64,000 nt of DNA from Neorhizobium tomejilense (GTDB taxonomy: Bacteria; Pseudomonadota; Alphaproteobacteria; Rhizobiales; Rhizobiaceae). Positions 46,455 to 59,500 of this stretch are shown here, in pieces (position 1 is the first letter of the stretch; every line of letters begins with the position of its first letter). The stretch covers positions 393,161-457,160 of the forward strand of contig PVBG01000003.1 of NCBI GenBank assembly GCA_002968845.1, read 5' to 3'. The notes under the pieces are model-generated. The model was not told the DNA's origin, made no database searches, and worked only from the letters and a program-made list of their open reading frames with translations. Position numbers and translations under genes: made by a program.

Positions 46455-47522
46455 ATGGACCACAATGAATTCTTTCCGCCCCATGATGGCGTGAGCCTGC
46501 GCGAGTTGGCCGCCCTTCTTGGGGCTGAACTACTTGATGGCAGCGCAGGCGATCGACTGATCCGTTCCATTGCACCCGTTGCGCGGGCCGGCGAGGGCGA
46601 GATTTGTTATATCCTGTCCCGGAAAAGCCGTCACGAACTGGAAAGCTGCAAGGCTTCCGCGATTGTCTGTGATCCCGCGATCCGTTCGATCATTCCGGCC
46701 CATATCCCGGTTCTGCTGACCAAGACGCCACACACGGCGTTTGCCCAGGCCGGTGCCATCCTGCATCCGATCGCGATGCGGCCGTCTCCGATCACTTCGT
46801 TTCCGCCGGGCATTTCACGGGCCGCGTTCGTCGATCCAACCGCCAAGCTCGAACCCGGCGTCGAGATCGAGCCTATGGCCGTGGTCGGCGCGCGGGCGGA
46901 AATCGGCACGGGCACCCGCATCGGCGCCGGAACCATCATCGGTGCCGACGTCAAGATCGGCCGGGAGTGCACGATCGCCGCAGGGGCGAGCGTGGTCGCG
47001 GCTCTCATCGGCAACGGCGTGATCATTCACAATGGCGTCCGCATCGGCCAGGACGGCTTCGGGTTTGCGCCGGGTCCGCGCGGCATGCTGAAGATCGTCC
47101 AGATAGGCCGCGTCATCATCCAGGATAATGTCGAGATCGGCGCCAACACAACGGTCGACCGCGGCGCCATGGACGATACGGTCATCGGTGAGGGCACCAA
47201 GATCGACAACCAGGTCCAGGTTGCCCATAACGTGCGCATCGGCCGCCATTGCGGCATCGCCAGCGGCGCCGGCATCGCCGGTTCGACGCGGATCGGCGAC
47301 GGTGTATTGATCGGCGGCGCATCCGGTATTAATGGACACATCTCGATTGGAGACGGCGTGCAGATCGCCGCGATGAGCGGTGTGGTGGGAGATATTCCCG
47401 CCGGGGCGCGTTATGGCGGTATTCCCGCCCGCCCGATGCCGGATTTCCTCCGCGATACCGCGGAAGTCTTGATGCGTTCGGATGAGCGGGCGAAACGCAG
47501 AGGAGAAAAGAAGAATGACTGA
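46455..47522 (+). CDS. lpxD: UDP-3-O-acylglucosamine N-acyltransferase
   Basis: A 355-residue lipid A enzyme that adds the second acyl chain. The N-terminal uridine-binding domain is followed by a left-handed beta-helix of hexapeptide repeats ([20 protein letters not shown]), with the catalytic His in [13 protein letters not shown]. Its stop overlaps fabZ by 8 bases. Confidence 0.97.
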   Translation: MDHNEFFPPHDGVSLRELAALLGAELLDGSAGDRLIRSIAPVARAGEGEICYILSRKSRHELESCKASAIVCDPAIRSIIPAHIPVLLTKTPHTAFAQAGAILHPIAMRPSPITSFPPGISRAAFVDPTAKLEPGVEIEPMAVVGARAEIGTGTRIGAGTIIGADVKIGRECTIAAGASVVAALIGNGVIIHNGVRIGQDGFGFAPGPRGMLKIVQIGRVIIQDNVEIGANTTVDRGAMDDTVIGEGTKIDNQVQVAHNVRIGRHCGIASGAGIAGSTRIGDGVLIGGASGINGHISIGDGVQIAAMSGVVGDIPAGARYGGIPARPMPDFLRDTAEVLMRSDERAKRRGEKKND

Positions 47523-47982
47523 TGAGACCAAGCCGGTGCTCGGCGCGGCCGATATTCAGGAAATCATGAAGCTGCTGCCGCACCGCTATCCTTTTCTCCT
47601 GGTCGATAAGATCGTCGAGATCGACGGGGACAATTCCGCGATCGGCATCAAGAACGTCACCGCCAATGAACCGCATTTCACCGGGCATTTCCCGGAGAAG
47701 CCGATCATGCCGGGCGTGCTTCTGGTCGAGGGCATGGCGCAGACTGCAGGCGCCATCTGCGCCAGGAAAGAAGGCGAGGGCGGCAATCTCGTCTACTTCA
47801 TGACCATCGACAATGCCCGCTTCCGCAAGCCGGTTGTGCCGGGCGACCGGGTCGAATTCCACGTTACCAAGCAGAAACAGCGCGGAAATATCTGGAAATT
47901 CCATTGTGACGCAAAGGTGGACGGCGTACTTGTTGCCGAAGCCGATATCGGCGCAATGATCCGGCGCAAGGAAGAAGAATGA
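47515..47982 (+). CDS. fabZ: 3-hydroxyacyl-[acyl-carrier-protein] dehydratase FabZ
   Basis: A 155-residue hot-dog fold dehydratase for fatty acid elongation. Motifs: [18 protein letters not shown] with the catalytic His and [19 protein letters not shown] with the catalytic Glu. The ATG at 47515 is within the lpxD end; its stop overlaps lpxA (ATGA). Confidence 0.97.
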   Translation: MTDETKPVLGAADIQEIMKLLPHRYPFLLVDKIVEIDGDNSAIGIKNVTANEPHFTGHFPEKPIMPGVLLVEGMAQTAGAICARKEGEGGNLVYFMTIDNARFRKPVVPGDRVEFHVTKQKQRGNIWKFHCDAKVDGVLVAEADIGAMIRRKEEE

Positions 47983-48794
47983 GCAGCATTGCAGCAAGCG
48001 CGCGCATCCATCCGTTAGCATTGGTCGAGGACGGCGCCGTCATCGGCGAGAACGTCGTCGTCGGCCCGTTTTCGCATGTCGGCCCGCGCGTGGTGCTGAA
48101 GGATGGCGTCGAACTGCTGTCGCATGCCGTGGTGAGCGGTCGCACCGAGATCGGCCGCAACTGCCGTATCTTTCCGATGGCAATCATCGGCGGCGTTTCC
48201 CAGAGCCTTCATGAGGCAGGCGAGGATTCGACGCTGACGGTCGGCGACAATTGCGTCATGCGCGAAGGCGTGACGATGAACTGCGGCACGGTCGGCGGCG
48301 GCGGCAAGACGGTGGTCGGCAACAACTGCCTGTTCCTCGCCAATTCGCACGTTGCGCATGACTGTCAGCTCGGCAACGACATCATCATGTCGAACAACGT
48401 CATGCTGGCCGGCCACGTCCACGTGGCGGACCGGGCGATCTTGGGCGGCGGCTGCGCTGTGCATCAGTTTACCCGCATCGGCCGCCAGGCTTTTATCGGC
48501 GGACTTTCGGCCGTCAATTACGACGTCATCCCCTATGGCATGCTGAACGGCAATCCGGGCGTCCTCGGCGGCCTGAACGTGGTCGGCATGACCCGGGCCG
48601 GCGTCGAGCGCGCAACGATCCATACCGTCCGCCGCGCCTTCAAGCAGATCTTCGAGGGTGAGAGTAACATCCGCGCCAACGCGGCGGCGATCCGCAACGA
48701 CTACGCCGATTGCAAGGAAGCGATGGAAATCCTCGATTTCATCGCGGTCGAGAGCGATCGCGCCATTTCCTCGACCTTCCGCGGCAAGGGCTGA
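47979..48794 (+). CDS. lpxA: UDP-N-acetylglucosamine O-acyltransferase
   Basis: A 271-residue first enzyme of lipid A synthesis. Hexapeptide-repeat beta-helix ([20 protein letters not shown]), with the catalytic His in [12 protein letters not shown], and a C-terminal helical domain ([13 protein letters not shown]). Start ATG overlaps the fabZ stop. Confidence 0.97.
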   Translation: MSSIAASARIHPLALVEDGAVIGENVVVGPFSHVGPRVVLKDGVELLSHAVVSGRTEIGRNCRIFPMAIIGGVSQSLHEAGEDSTLTVGDNCVMREGVTMNCGTVGGGGKTVVGNNCLFLANSHVAHDCQLGNDIIMSNNVMLAGHVHVADRAILGGGCAVHQFTRIGRQAFIGGLSAVNYDVIPYGMLNGNPGVLGGLNVVGMTRAGVERATIHTVRRAFKQIFEGESNIRANAAAIRNDYADCKEAMEILDFIAVESDRAISSTFRGKG

Positions 48795-48800
48795 TCCCAT

Positions 48801-49682
48801 ATGGCCGGCCTCCCGAGCCTTGCGCCGAAGGGCCGGCTGGCAATCATCGCCGGGAAGGGCTTCTTGCCCCTCTATGTGGCGAAAGCCGCCCAGGCTGCCG
48901 GTGAAGCGCCTCTGATCGTAGCGCTCGCAAACGAATCCGATCAGGGCTTCGACGGTTTCGAAGCGGTCTCCGTCGGCGTCGGCAATCTTTCGGCGATCGA
49001 ACGCCTGTTTCGCGACAAGGGCATCACCCGCGTCATCCTGTCGGGCGGTGTAGCCCGAAGGCCCGACTGGCGCGACATCCATCCGACCTTCCGTACGATC
49101 CTGAAAGTCCCCTCGGTTGTCCGCACGCTTCTTTCCGGCGGCGACGATTCGGTGCTGCAGATGGTCATCAAGCTCATCGAGGCGATGGGCTGCGAAGTGC
49201 TGGGCGCCCACGACATCGTGCCCGGCCTGCTTGCAAGGACCGGACCGCTTGGCGCCCATGCGCCCTCCGAGGACGATCGCCGCGATATCGACCGGGCGTC
49301 CGAAGCCGCCAAGCGTCTCGGCGAGCTCGATATCGGCCAAGGCGCGGTCAGCGTCGGCGGACGTGTCGTGGCCTTGGAAGGCGTCGAGGGCACCGACCGG
49401 ATGCTGGAGCGGGTGACGGCATTGCGCGCCGAGGGCCGCATCTCCGCCCGCCGCAAGGGCGTGCTCGTCAAGCTCTGCAAACCGCAACAGGATATGCGTG
49501 CCGATCTGCCGACGATCGGCCCGTCGACCATCGAAAACGCCATCAAGGCCGGTCTCGCCGGCATCGCCGTGGAGGCGGGCCGCGCCTTGGTGCTGGAAGA
49601 AGCGAAGATGATTGCCGCGGCCGATGCTGCCGGTATTTTCGTCTGCGGCATCGATCCCGGCCTGCCGCAAGGAGGATTGTGA
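48801..49682 (+). CDS. lpxI: UDP-2,3-diacylglucosamine pyrophosphatase LpxI
   Basis: A 293-residue enzyme that releases lipid X, the role of LpxH in gammaproteobacteria. Family segments: LAIIAGKGFLPLYVAKAAQ at the N-terminus and LVKLCKPQQDMRADLPTIG with GVAVEAG-like motifs in the C-terminal domain. Alphaproteobacteria use LpxI instead of LpxH. Its stop overlaps lpxB (TGATG). Confidence 0.96.
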   Translation: MAGLPSLAPKGRLAIIAGKGFLPLYVAKAAQAAGEAPLIVALANESDQGFDGFEAVSVGVGNLSAIERLFRDKGITRVILSGGVARRPDWRDIHPTFRTILKVPSVVRTLLSGGDDSVLQMVIKLIEAMGCEVLGAHDIVPGLLARTGPLGAHAPSEDDRRDIDRASEAAKRLGELDIGQGAVSVGGRVVALEGVEGTDRMLERVTALRAEGRISARRKGVLVKLCKPQQDMRADLPTIGPSTIENAIKAGLAGIAVEAGRALVLEEAKMIAAADAAGIFVCGIDPGLPQGGL

Positions 49683-50860
49683 TGGTCAAGACCTTGAAGG
49701 TCGGCGTCATAGCCGGCGAAGTATCCGGCGATCTTCTCGGCGGCGATCTGCTTGCGGCCCTGAAGGCAGCTCATGACGGCCCGGTCGAACTCGTCGGCGT
49801 CGGTGGCGAAGCGTTGGAGGCACAAGGCCTTACCTCGCTCTTCGACTTTTCCGAACTGTCGATCATGGGGCTGACCCAGGTGATCGCCCGCCTGCCGAAC
49901 CTGATCAAGCGGATCAACCAGACGTCCGCTGCCATCGTCGCAGCAAGGCCGGACGTGCTGATCATCATAGACAGCCCCGATTTCACCCATCGCGTCGCCA
50001 GAAAAGTGCGCGCCGCTTTGCCGGACCTGTCGATCGTGGATTATGTCTGCCCGAGCGTCTGGGCCTGGAAGGAATATCGCGCCAAGGCGATGCTCGGTTA
50101 TGTCGATCATGTCCTGGCTGTGCTGCCGTTCGAGCCTGAGGCCATGAGGCGTCTCGGCGGGCCGGAAACCACCTTCGTCGGTCACCGTCTGACAGCCGAT
50201 CCGTCGCTCCTCAAGGTCCGCGGCATCCGGGCCGGGCGCCCGGTGAAGGAGCCGGGGGAAGAAAAGACGATCATGCTTCTGCCGGGCTCCCGTTCGGCAG
50301 AGATCAGGGCGCTGCTGCCGATCTTCGGCGAGGCGGCCCGCGAGTTCGTTGCGCGCAACGGGCCGACCCGATTCGTGCTGCCGACGGTTCCCCGCCAGGA
50401 AAAGCTGGTGCGCGAGATCGCCGCCGGTTTCGAGGTCAAGCCGGAGATCACTGCCGATGCGGACGGCAAATGGGCGGCCTTTGCCGAGGCCGATGCAGCA
50501 CTTGCAGCCTCCGGAACGGTGATCCTCGAACTCGGCCTGGCCGGAATCCCGGTGGTCTCGGCTTACAAGGCCGACTGGCTGATCACCATGCTCGCAAAAC
50601 GCATCAAGACCTGGTCCGGCGCCCTGCCGAACCTGATCGCCGATTATGTCGTCGTGCCGGAATACGTCAACGAGGTGGTGCGGCCGGCAAGCCTCTGCCG
50701 CTGGGCCGAGCGGCTTTCGGCCGATACGATGCAAAGGCGCGCCATGCTGGAGGGCTTCGACCTCACCTGGGAGCGCCTGCAGGTGCCCGTGCCGCCGGGC
50801 GAAGCGGCCGCCGGCATCGTTCTTCAGGTTCTGGACACAAAAAAACCCGGTCGTCTCTGA
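49682..50860 (+). CDS. lpxB: Lipid-A-disaccharide synthase
   Basis: A 392-residue glycosyltransferase joining lipid X and UDP-diacylglucosamine. Motifs: VGVIAGEVSGDLLGG at the start and YVCPSVWAWKEYRAKAM with LPGSRSAEIRALLPIF further on. Ends at the terminator shared with gltA. The start is the ATG at 49682; a GTG three bases upstream is possible. Confidence 0.97.
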   Translation: MVKTLKVGVIAGEVSGDLLGGDLLAALKAAHDGPVELVGVGGEALEAQGLTSLFDFSELSIMGLTQVIARLPNLIKRINQTSAAIVAARPDVLIIIDSPDFTHRVARKVRAALPDLSIVDYVCPSVWAWKEYRAKAMLGYVDHVLAVLPFEPEAMRRLGGPETTFVGHRLTADPSLLKVRGIRAGRPVKEPGEEKTIMLLPGSRSAEIRALLPIFGEAAREFVARNGPTRFVLPTVPRQEKLVREIAAGFEVKPEITADADGKWAAFAEADAALAASGTVILELGLAGIPVVSAYKADWLITMLAKRIKTWSGALPNLIADYVVVPEYVNEVVRPASLCRWAERLSADTMQRRAMLEGFDLTWERLQVPVPPGEAAAGIVLQVLDTKKPGRL

Positions 50861-50872
50861 CCGGGTTTTTTG
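50843..50872. terminator. Bidirectional terminator between lpxB and gltA
   Basis: Stem of 10 bp AAACCCGGTC/GACCGGGTTT with a 6-base loop, flanked by A- and T-runs, so it can end transcription from both sides. It overlaps the last codons of lpxB. Confidence 0.9.
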
Positions 50873-50890
50873 TTGGGTGTCGCTTGCGGA

Positions 50891-52180
50891 TTAACGCTTG
50901 GAAACCGGGATGTAGTCCCGCTGCGCTTCACCGGTATAGAGCTGTCGCGGGCGGCCGATGCGCTGCTGCGGATCTTCGATCATTTCGGCCCACTGGGCGA
51001 TCCAGCCGACGGTACGGGCGAGAGCGAAGAGCACGGTGAACATGGTGGTGGGGAAGCCCATCGCCTTCAGCGTGATACCCGAATAGAAGTCGATATTCGG
51101 GTAGAGCTTCTTCTCGATGAAATACTCGTCGGTGAGCGCGATGCGCTCGAGTTCCATCGCGACCTGCAGGAGCGGATCGTCCTTGTGGCCGAGTTCGCCG
51201 AGCACTTCATGCGTGGTCTTCTGCATGATCTTGGCGCGCGGATCGTAGTTCTTGTAGACGCGGTGACCGAAGCCCATCAGGCGGAACGGATCGTTCTTGT
51301 CCTTGGCGCGGGCGATGTATTCCGGGATTTTGTCGACCGAGCCGATTTCCGTCAGCATGTTGAGCGCTGCTTCGTTGGCGCCGCCGTGGGCCGGGCCCCA
51401 GAGGCAGGCAATGCCGGCCGCGATGCATGCGAACGGATTGGCGCCCGAGGAACCGGCGAGGCGGACCGTCGAGGTCGAAGCGTTCTGCTCGTGGTCGGCA
51501 TGCAGGATGAAGATGCGGTCCATGGCGCGCGACAGCACCGGGTTGACCACATACTCTTCGCACGGAACGGCAAAGCACATGCGCAGGAAGTTCGACGCAT
51601 AGTCCAGGTTGTTCTGCGGATAAACGAAGGGCTGGCCGATGTGGTACTTATAGGCCATCGCGGCAAGCGTCGGCATCTTGGCGATCATGCGCAGCGAAGC
51701 GACCATGCGCTGGTGCGGATCGGTGATGTCGGTCGAGTCGTGATAGAAGGCGGACAGAGCCCCGACGCAGCCGCACATGACGGCCATCGGATGGGCGTCG
51801 CGGCGGAAGCCGGTGAAGAAGCGGCTCATTTGCTCATGCACCATCGTGTGATGGGTCACGCGATAGTCGAAGTCCTTCTTCTGCGCAGCGGTAGGCAGTT
51901 CCCCGTAAAGCAGCAGATAGCAGGTTTCCAGGAAGTCGCCATGCTCGGCCAGCTGTTCGATCGGATAACCGCGATGCAGCAGGATGCCCGCGTCGCCGTC
52001 GATATAGGTGATCTTGGATTCGCAAGACGCCGTCGAGGTGAAGCCCGGGTCGTAGGTGAAGGTGCCGGTGTGTTTGTAAAGAGCGCCGATATCGACCACG
52101 TCAGGACCGATGGTGCCCGACTTGACCGGCAGGTCGACTTTTCTGTCACCGATTACCAGATTTGCGCTTGTATCCGTCAT
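50891..52180 (-). CDS. gltA: Citrate synthase
   Basis: A 429-residue type II citrate synthase, first step of the TCA cycle. Motifs: [20 protein letters not shown] with the catalytic His, [15 protein letters not shown], and [14 protein letters not shown] with a substrate His, plus the C-terminal [20 protein letters not shown]. The start at 52180 was chosen because the family begins at MTDTSANL. Convergent with lpxB. Confidence 0.97.
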   Translation of the reverse strand: MTDTSANLVIGDRKVDLPVKSGTIGPDVVDIGALYKHTGTFTYDPGFTSTASCESKITYIDGDAGILLHRGYPIEQLAEHGDFLETCYLLLYGELPTAAQKKDFDYRVTHHTMVHEQMSRFFTGFRRDAHPMAVMCGCVGALSAFYHDSTDITDPHQRMVASLRMIAKMPTLAAMAYKYHIGQPFVYPQNNLDYASNFLRMCFAVPCEEYVVNPVLSRAMDRIFILHADHEQNASTSTVRLAGSSGANPFACIAAGIACLWGPAHGGANEAALNMLTEIGSVDKIPEYIARAKDKNDPFRLMGFGHRVYKNYDPRAKIMQKTTHEVLGELGHKDDPLLQVAMELERIALTDEYFIEKKLYPNIDFYSGITLKAMGFPTTMFTVLFALARTVGWIAQWAEMIEDPQQRIGRPRQLYTGEAQRDYIPVSKR

Positions 52181-52467
52181 GCTGATCCTCCAACCTTTTG
52201 GCGGCATGGCGCCCTAAAAGCGCCACAAGAATTAAGCGTCCACAGTTTAGCTATATGATCCGAAAGCTGATGCCAAGCTGTCGTGACGGCATTTTGTGCA
52301 GCGCGAAAAAATATTGGGCAGCGGCTTTTGCTTGGATGTCCAACTTCCTGTTGCAGGCCTTTTTTGCGTCTCGGAATTCCCGATATTTAACCGTCGGTTG
52401 ACGACCGGGGAGGAAGCGCGCAGGTTGCATTGCCGCATGTTTGGCGGTGGGGCGAACAGAGCGTTTC

Positions 52468-54975
52468 ATGCCGGAGGAAGATGCATTTCCGACGCATGCC
52501 GAGGCAGGGAAGCTGATATCCCGGCCGCCGGATCTCCGCATAAACGGAGGAGCATCCGACTCGGTCAAGGTCCGGGACCTCGCCGAGCTTTTTCCCGCGA
52601 TCGAACGCAGCCCGCCGGTTCACACGTCAGACGGGTCCGTTCGCCGCTCGACGATCCGACGCCTCGACCGGCTGCGGCGCCGCCTCCCGGTCATGCTGGA
52701 GGAGGAGACGGTCTATGGCCATGGCTTCCTTTTTCTGCCCGTTGTCGTCGGGGCAGGCGCCGCCTGCTGGTTTGCGCTGCCGCAGACCCCGGCTTTCTGG
52801 CCGTATTTCCTCCTCTTTTGGGTCTGCGCGACATTTGTGACCGTCTCGCGCTACCGGTCCGGTGCCACGCACCTGTTGCCGCTCGCTCTCGCACTCTTCC
52901 TCGCAGGCATGATGCTGGCGCAGTTGGAGACCTGGAGGCGGTCCACCGTCATTCTCGATACGCCGGTGACCACCGAGCTTGCCGGCGTGGTCGAGCGCAG
53001 GGAGATCGACGCCCAAGGGCGATGGCGTTATATCGTCCGCATCGAGCGGACCTCCAATCCGCAAGTCAGGCGCCCACCGCAGCGTGTATCGCTGCTCGCA
53101 AGGTCCCGCCATGAGCCGGCCCAAACCGGCGAGACGATCAGCGGCCGCGCTCGCATTTCACCCCCGTCCGGACCCGCCTTGCCGGGCCTCAACGACTTTG
53201 CCTTTTCTTCCTATTTCGACGGCATCGGCGCGGTCGGATTTTTCTATGGAGCGCCGAAAAAGCAGGCTGCTCCCCCTTCAACCCGGAGCCGGATTGCGGA
53301 CGTCGAAATCCAGCTTTTCGATCTGCGCAGCGCCATCGCAACCCGTATCCGGGAGACCGTGCCCGGAGATCCCGGCGCCTTTGCCGCGGCGATCGTCACG
53401 GACGAGCGACGGGCGATTTCCGAAGACACCACCGAGGCGCTGCGACTGTCGGGCCTCGCCCATATCGTTGCCATTTCGGGGCTGAACATGGCGCTCGCCG
53501 CCGGCATCTTCTTTGTCGGCGTGCGCACCGTGCTTTCCGTCTTCACGGGCTTCGCGCAGGCCTATCCGGTCAAGAAGATCGCAGCACTCGGCGCGCTGAT
53601 GATGGCGACGGCCTATTACCTGATCTCCGGTTTCGGCGTTTCCGCCGAGCGGGCCTATATCATGATGGCGATCATGCTGGTCGCGGTGCTTTTCGACCGG
53701 CCATCGATCAGCCTGCGCAATGTGGTGCTGTCTGCCCTGGTCATCATCGCCATGTCCCCCTCGGAAATACTGGGGCCGAGCTTCCAGATGTCGTTTGCCG
53801 CCACCGCAGCCCTGGTCGCCGGCTACGCACTCTGGAAACACAGGGCGCAACGCCGCGACCCCGAACCCCTGCCGTTCCGTCACCCTGTGGTGACGCCGGT
53901 GCTGGCATCCTGGAATTTCGCGGCCGGCATCTTCGTGACCTCGCTGATCGGCGGCATCTCGACCGCCATGTTCTCGGTCGAGCATTTCCACCGCATCGCC
54001 ACCTACGGCCTTGCCGCCAACCTCGCCGCCATGCCGATCATCTCCTTCGTGGTCATGCCGGCAGGGCTGGTCGGCATGTTGCTGATGCCGTTCGGCCTCG
54101 ATGCGCCCTTCATGAAGCTCATGGGTCTCGGCCTGGGGTGGGTGATTGCTATTGCCAAACACGTCGCCGCCTGGGGCGGCGATGTCGGCATAGGGCGACA
54201 GCATCCCTGGTTCCTGACCGTGTCGACGGCAGGTTTCCTGCTGCTGACGCTCATGAGGACGAGACTGAGACTGATAGGCCTGCCGCTGATGGTGACCGCT
54301 CTGCTGCTTTCCTGGCATGAGCGGTCGATGCCGCTGCCGGATATCCTGATCTCGGAAGACGGGACGATGGTCGCACTTGTAGACGGGGAAGGGGTGACCA
54401 TCAATCGCGCCCGCCCGCCCGACTTCGTCTACGACCAATGGAAGAGGGCGCTTCTGCTCGGCGATCCCACCAGGCCTGAAATGTCGCCATCCAGGGACAA
54501 GCCCCCCGACGACATGCCGTCCGGCGAGAAAACCAACGAGCGCCGCGAACTGACTCCGCAGCAACTGGAAACGGCAAAGTCGAGGATAAAACAGGCGCCT
54601 GTCGGCCGCTTCACCTGCGAGCCGACGGCCTGGTGTGCGGCAAGCACGGGCAAGGGCATCGTTATCGCTGTCGAGGACGGCCGTTATGCGGGTGCCGCCT
54701 GCGACGCCGCCAGTCTTGTCATTGCGCCGCGTGCCCGCTTCGACCAATGCCGGTCCGGCGCCCTGATGATCAACGGTGCCACGCTTCGCAAGACGGGTGC
54801 CCTGGAGATTTCCCTCAACGGCGCGACCGACATTCGGCGCTGGCAGATCCGTGCCGCCATGGCGGGCGCAGACCGCCCCTGGAGCCGGCACCGCCACTAT
54901 GATTGGCGAAGCCAGGGTTTCGATAGTTCATTGCCGGAACCGCTCCGGCAGATGATCAGTGATACCGGCGGATGA
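52468..54975 (+). CDS. ComEC/Rec2-related membrane protein
   Basis: An 835-residue membrane protein with the DUF4131 and Competence domains. Motifs: [20 protein letters not shown], the ComEC-type motif [15 protein letters not shown], and many membrane segments. In known systems ComEC forms the DNA-uptake channel. The C-terminal region (from about residue 620) has no HxHxDH metallo-beta-lactamase motif, unlike many ComEC proteins. No other competence genes are nearby, so DNA uptake in this organism is unproven. Its 3' end overlaps lexA by 20 bp. Confidence 0.88.
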   Translation: MPEEDAFPTHAEAGKLISRPPDLRINGGASDSVKVRDLAELFPAIERSPPVHTSDGSVRRSTIRRLDRLRRRLPVMLEEETVYGHGFLFLPVVVGAGAACWFALPQTPAFWPYFLLFWVCATFVTVSRYRSGATHLLPLALALFLAGMMLAQLETWRRSTVILDTPVTTELAGVVERREIDAQGRWRYIVRIERTSNPQVRRPPQRVSLLARSRHEPAQTGETISGRARISPPSGPALPGLNDFAFSSYFDGIGAVGFFYGAPKKQAAPPSTRSRIADVEIQLFDLRSAIATRIRETVPGDPGAFAAAIVTDERRAISEDTTEALRLSGLAHIVAISGLNMALAAGIFFVGVRTVLSVFTGFAQAYPVKKIAALGALMMATAYYLISGFGVSAERAYIMMAIMLVAVLFDRPSISLRNVVLSALVIIAMSPSEILGPSFQMSFAATAALVAGYALWKHRAQRRDPEPLPFRHPVVTPVLASWNFAAGIFVTSLIGGISTAMFSVEHFHRIATYGLAANLAAMPIISFVVMPAGLVGMLLMPFGLDAPFMKLMGLGLGWVIAIAKHVAAWGGDVGIGRQHPWFLTVSTAGFLLLTLMRTRLRLIGLPLMVTALLLSWHERSMPLPDILISEDGTMVALVDGEGVTINRARPPDFVYDQWKRALLLGDPTRPEMSPSRDKPPDDMPSGEKTNERRELTPQQLETAKSRIKQAPVGRFTCEPTAWCAASTGKGIVIAVEDGRYAGAACDAASLVIAPRARFDQCRSGALMINGATLRKTGALEISLNGATDIRRWQIRAAMAGADRPWSRHRHYDWRSQGFDSSLPEPLRQMISDTGG

Positions 54976-55675
54976 GGCCGACGAGCTTGCCCTGGATCTT
55001 CACCCGGTCCGGCCCAAAGATGCGGGTTTCGTAGGCCGGGTTGGCGGCTTCGAGGGCGATGGAGGCGCCGCGGCGGCGGAAGCGCTTCAGCGTCGCTTCC
55101 TCGTCGTCCACCAGCGCCACGACGATGTCGCCCGGATTGGCCGTATTGCTGTTGCGGATGATCACGGTATCGCCGTCGAGAATGCCGGCCTCGATCATCG
55201 AATCGCCCTTGACCTCGAGCGCATAATGTTCGCCGGAACCGAGCATCTCGGCAGGCACGGCGATGTCATGCGTGTTGTTCTGGATCGCCGAGATCGGCAC
55301 GCCGGCAGCGATGCGGCCCATGACCGGAACGGTGGTGGCGTTCGGCGAATCGTCGTTGGCGGCGGGTTTCTGAGGGGCTGCTACCGGCTGCGGCTTGCCG
55401 AGGCTGCCTTCGATGACGCTCGGCGAAAACCCGCGCCGCGGCTGCATGCTCGGCGAGTAGGCTTCCGGCAGCTTGATGACTTCGAGCGCCCGGGCCCGGT
55501 TCGGCAGGCGGCGGATGAAGCCGCGCTCCTCGAGCGCGGTGATCAGGCGGTGGATGCCGGACTTGGACGCGAGGTCGAGAGCATCCTTCATTTCGTCGAA
55601 TGACGGCGGGATGCCGGATTCCTTCATGCGTTCGTGAATGAACAGAAGCAATTCCTGTTGTTTGCGCGTGAGCAT
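54956..55675 (-). CDS. lexA: LexA repressor of the SOS response
   Basis: A 239-residue repressor. N-terminal winged helix ([20 protein letters not shown]), a long linker, and the autocleaving peptidase domain: cleavage site A124-G125 (IAAGVP), nucleophile S159 (GDSMIEAG) and K197 (EATLKRF). A perfect GTTC-N7-GTTC box lies 49 bp upstream (55724-55738), for self-control. It should also act on the SRAP pair at 9598. Confidence 0.97.
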   Translation of the reverse strand: MLTRKQQELLLFIHERMKESGIPPSFDEMKDALDLASKSGIHRLITALEERGFIRRLPNRARALEVIKLPEAYSPSMQPRRGFSPSVIEGSLGKPQPVAAPQKPAANDDSPNATTVPVMGRIAAGVPISAIQNNTHDIAVPAEMLGSGEHYALEVKGDSMIEAGILDGDTVIIRNSNTANPGDIVVALVDDEEATLKRFRRRGASIALEAANPAYETRIFGPDRVKIQGKLVGLIRRYH

Positions 55676-55723
55676 CTTTTGGCACCCTCAGAGTCGGAAA
55701 CAAATCCAGAACGGACACTATAT

Positions 55724-55738
55724 GTTCCATATGTGTTC
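55724..55738 (-). promoter_or_regulatory. LexA box of lexA
   Basis: GTTC-CATATGT-GTTC on the plus strand (GTTC at 55724-55727 and 55735-55738), 49 bp upstream of the lexA start codon. It matches the alphaproteobacterial SOS operator and implies autorepression. Confidence 0.85.
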
Positions 55739-55875
55739 TGCAAGTCCCTAAATTTCTGTGAAGTATGATGATTTTTTCTTCATAGATGCGTGCCAGATAT
55801 CTCGGGTCTCACCACTTGCGCGGCGCGAGCCCGCTGCCAAAGTAGCTTTGCGATTCCAATTCCGGGGGCCCTCGC

Positions 55876-56748
55876 GTGAACGCAAGACCAATCGATCATC
55901 TCGTGCTGCCGGTGGCGGGACTTACCGCTGCGCGTTCCCGGCTCACGAAGCTTGGTTTTACAGTTGCGCCCGACGCTTTTCATCCTTTCGGCACAGCCAA
56001 TGCTTGTGTATTCTTCTCGGATGGCAGCTATCTGGAGCCGCTGGCTGTTGCCAATCGCCGTCATGCAAGCGCCGCCGCCAAACGTGGCAACGTTTTTACC
56101 GCACGCGATCTGGCCTTCCGCAAGGGACGCGACAGGCAGGGCTTTTCGGCGCTCGTTGTCGCCACGGGCGACGCGATGGCCGATCACGCGCGTTTCAAGA
56201 TGCGCGGCGTCTCGGCAGGCGACGTGCTGGAATTTTCCCGTGGGATGACCTTGGCCGACGGTTCCGAAACCCAGGCGAGCTTCCGGCTGGCTTTTGCCGG
56301 TGATGACCGGGCGCCCGACTTCCTGATGTTTTCCTGCCAGCGGATCAATCCCCTGCCGGCCGATCGCAGCGAACTGGAGCAACATTCCAATGCGGTCATG
56401 GGACTGAGCAAGATCATCCTGTCGGCATCGGCGCCCTCCGATTTCGCACCCCTGGCCGAGCAGGTGCTGATGACGAAGGCCAAGCCGGAGGCTGCTTCGC
56501 TCGAGCTTGTCGCGGCCAATGCCGGCATTCGCATCCTGCAGGATCATGAACTCGAAGCGGAATTCGCCCTGCCGTCGACGCCGGGTGCCGAGGGCCTGCG
56601 CGGCCGGGTGATCATCTTCAAGACGGCCGATCTTGCCGTGACAGAGATCACCCTTGCTGCTAATGACGTCGCATTCGTCCGCCGGGAGGGCCGTGTTCTC
56701 GTCTCGGCGGCGCCCGGCCAGGGTGTTTTGTTCGGCTTCGAGGAATAG
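55876..56748 (+). CDS. VOC superfamily glyoxalase-like protein
   Basis: A 290-residue protein starting with GTG at 55876. Two VOC-type halves: [19 protein letters not shown] with [19 protein letters not shown], and a second half with [14 protein letters not shown] proteins are metal-dependent lyases, isomerases or resistance proteins; the activity here is unknown. The kdsA start follows four bases after the stop. Confidence 0.8.
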   Translation: MNARPIDHLVLPVAGLTAARSRLTKLGFTVAPDAFHPFGTANACVFFSDGSYLEPLAVANRRHASAAAKRGNVFTARDLAFRKGRDRQGFSALVVATGDAMADHARFKMRGVSAGDVLEFSRGMTLADGSETQASFRLAFAGDDRAPDFLMFSCQRINPLPADRSELEQHSNAVMGLSKIILSASAPSDFAPLAEQVLMTKAKPEAASLELVAANAGIRILQDHELEAEFALPSTPGAEGLRGRVIIFKTADLAVTEITLAANDVAFVRREGRVLVSAAPGQGVLFGFEE

Positions 56749-56752
56749 GTTC

Positions 56753-57601
56753 ATGGAAGTTACCGCAAATTCCAGCGTCTCCGTCGGCGAAGGAGACGGC
56801 AAGGTGGTTTTCGCGCAGGACGCAAAACTGTCGCTGATCGCCGGCCCCTGCCAGATGGAAAGCCGCGACCACGCCTTCATGATGGCAGGCGCGCTGAAGG
56901 AACTCTGCGGCAAGCTCGGTATCGGCCTCGTCTACAAGTCCTCCTACGACAAGGCCAACCGCACGTCGATTTCCGGCAAGCGCGGCATAGGGCTCGAAAC
57001 CGCCATGGAGATCTTTGCCGACCTCAAGAAGGAGTTCGGCTTTCCGGTCCTGACCGACATTCACACGGAAGAGCAATGCGCCGTCGTCGCGGAGACGGTC
57101 GACATCCTGCAGATACCGGCTTTCCTCTCCCGCCAGACGGACCTGCTTGTCGCAGCCGCCAAGACCGGCCGCGTCATCAACGTCAAGAAGGGCCAGTTCC
57201 TGGCGCCCTGGGACATGAAGAACGTGCTTGCCAAGTTCACCCAAAGCGGCAATCCGAACGTGCTGCTCTGCGAGCGCGGTGCTTCCTTCGGCTACAACAC
57301 GCTGGTCTCCGACATGCGCTCGCTGCCGATCATGGCGTCGCTCGGCGCTCCGGTCATCTTTGATGCGACGCATTCGGTGCAGCAGCCGGGCGGGCAGGGC
57401 GCTTCGACCGGCGGCGACCGCACCATGGTGCCGGTGCTGGCGCGCGCAGCCGTCGCGGTCGGTGTCGCCGGCGTCTTTCTGGAAACCCACGAGGATCCGG
57501 ACAACGCGCCCTCGGACGGCCCCAACATGGTGCATCTGAAGGACATGCCACGGCTGCTCGAAAAGCTGCTCGCGCTCGATGCCATCGCCAAGGCGGCTTG
57601 A
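56753..57601 (+). CDS. kdsA: 3-deoxy-8-phosphooctulonate (KDO8P) synthase
   Basis: A 282-residue DAHP-synthase-like enzyme that condenses arabinose-5-phosphate with phosphoenolpyruvate for the LPS inner core. Motifs: [20 protein letters not shown] and [20 protein letters not shown], then [19 protein letters not shown] and [13 protein letters not shown]. The ATG at 56753 was chosen by family start; no Cys-type metal site distinction was made. Confidence 0.97.
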   Translation: MEVTANSSVSVGEGDGKVVFAQDAKLSLIAGPCQMESRDHAFMMAGALKELCGKLGIGLVYKSSYDKANRTSISGKRGIGLETAMEIFADLKKEFGFPVLTDIHTEEQCAVVAETVDILQIPAFLSRQTDLLVAAAKTGRVINVKKGQFLAPWDMKNVLAKFTQSGNPNVLLCERGASFGYNTLVSDMRSLPIMASLGAPVIFDATHSVQQPGGQGASTGGDRTMVPVLARAAVAVGVAGVFLETHEDPDNAPSDGPNMVHLKDMPRLLEKLLALDAIAKAA

Positions 57602-57675
57602 GCCCGCCCACAAAAAGCGCGCAAACTGCTTCGATTGTAATTTTCGTGTCATTGATTATGAGACATTTTCAGTGA

Positions 57676-58986
<1,311 letters not shown>

Positions 58987-59012
58987 GGCTTTTCGATCCG
59001 ATATTTGCCATG

Positions 59013-59041
59013 AAAGCCCGCGCCAAAAGCGCGGGCTTTTT
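59013..59041 (+). terminator. Rho-independent terminator after eno
   Basis: Stem of 11 bp AAAGCCCGCGC/GCGCGGGCTTT with loop CAAAA and a following T-run, 26 bp after the stop. Confidence 0.9.
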
Positions 59042-59148
59042 CGCGTCATGATTCTGGTCAACGATTGCTTAAGCAAGTTCTGCGAATTTGAAGCTCTGTT
59101 TCGGATCTGATTTGAGATCCCGTAAGCGTGACAAGGCGTTAGAGCGGC

Positions 59149-59466
59149 ATGTGGACAAAGCATCATAAGAAAAGAAAATTCGGCCGTTTTGTCCTTCCCG
59201 CCATCACAGTCGCGTTTCTGTCCTACTTCGGTTATCATTCCATCCATGGCGACCTCGGTCTGATCGCCACGGAGGAATTCGAACGTCAGCGGCAGGCCCG
59301 CGCGGGCGAACTCGCCAAGCTGACCGCCCGGCGCGAAACGCTGGAGCGGCAGGTTCAACTGATGAGCGACGGTTCGCTCGACAAGGACATGCTGGACGAG
59401 ATCGCCCGCTATCAGCTGAATATTTCCCGCGGCGACGAAATCGTCATCTTCAACAACTACTTCTAA
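59149..59466 (+). CDS. Septum formation initiator (FtsB/DivIC-like)
   Basis: A 105-residue bitopic membrane protein: a short cytoplasmic N-terminus (MWTKHHKKRKFGRFV), one membrane segment (LPAITVAFLSYFGYHSI), then a coiled coil (EFERQRQARAGELAKL) and a conserved end (DEIARYQLNIS). The family joins FtsL and FtsQ in the divisome. Genes of this family commonly precede pdhA in alphaproteobacteria. Confidence 0.9.
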   Translation: MWTKHHKKRKFGRFVLPAITVAFLSYFGYHSIHGDLGLIATEEFERQRQARAGELAKLTARRETLERQVQLMSDGSLDKDMLDEIARYQLNISRGDEIVIFNNYF

Positions 59467-59500
59467 ATTAACCCGATTTCAGTTAATTTTACATTTCTGT

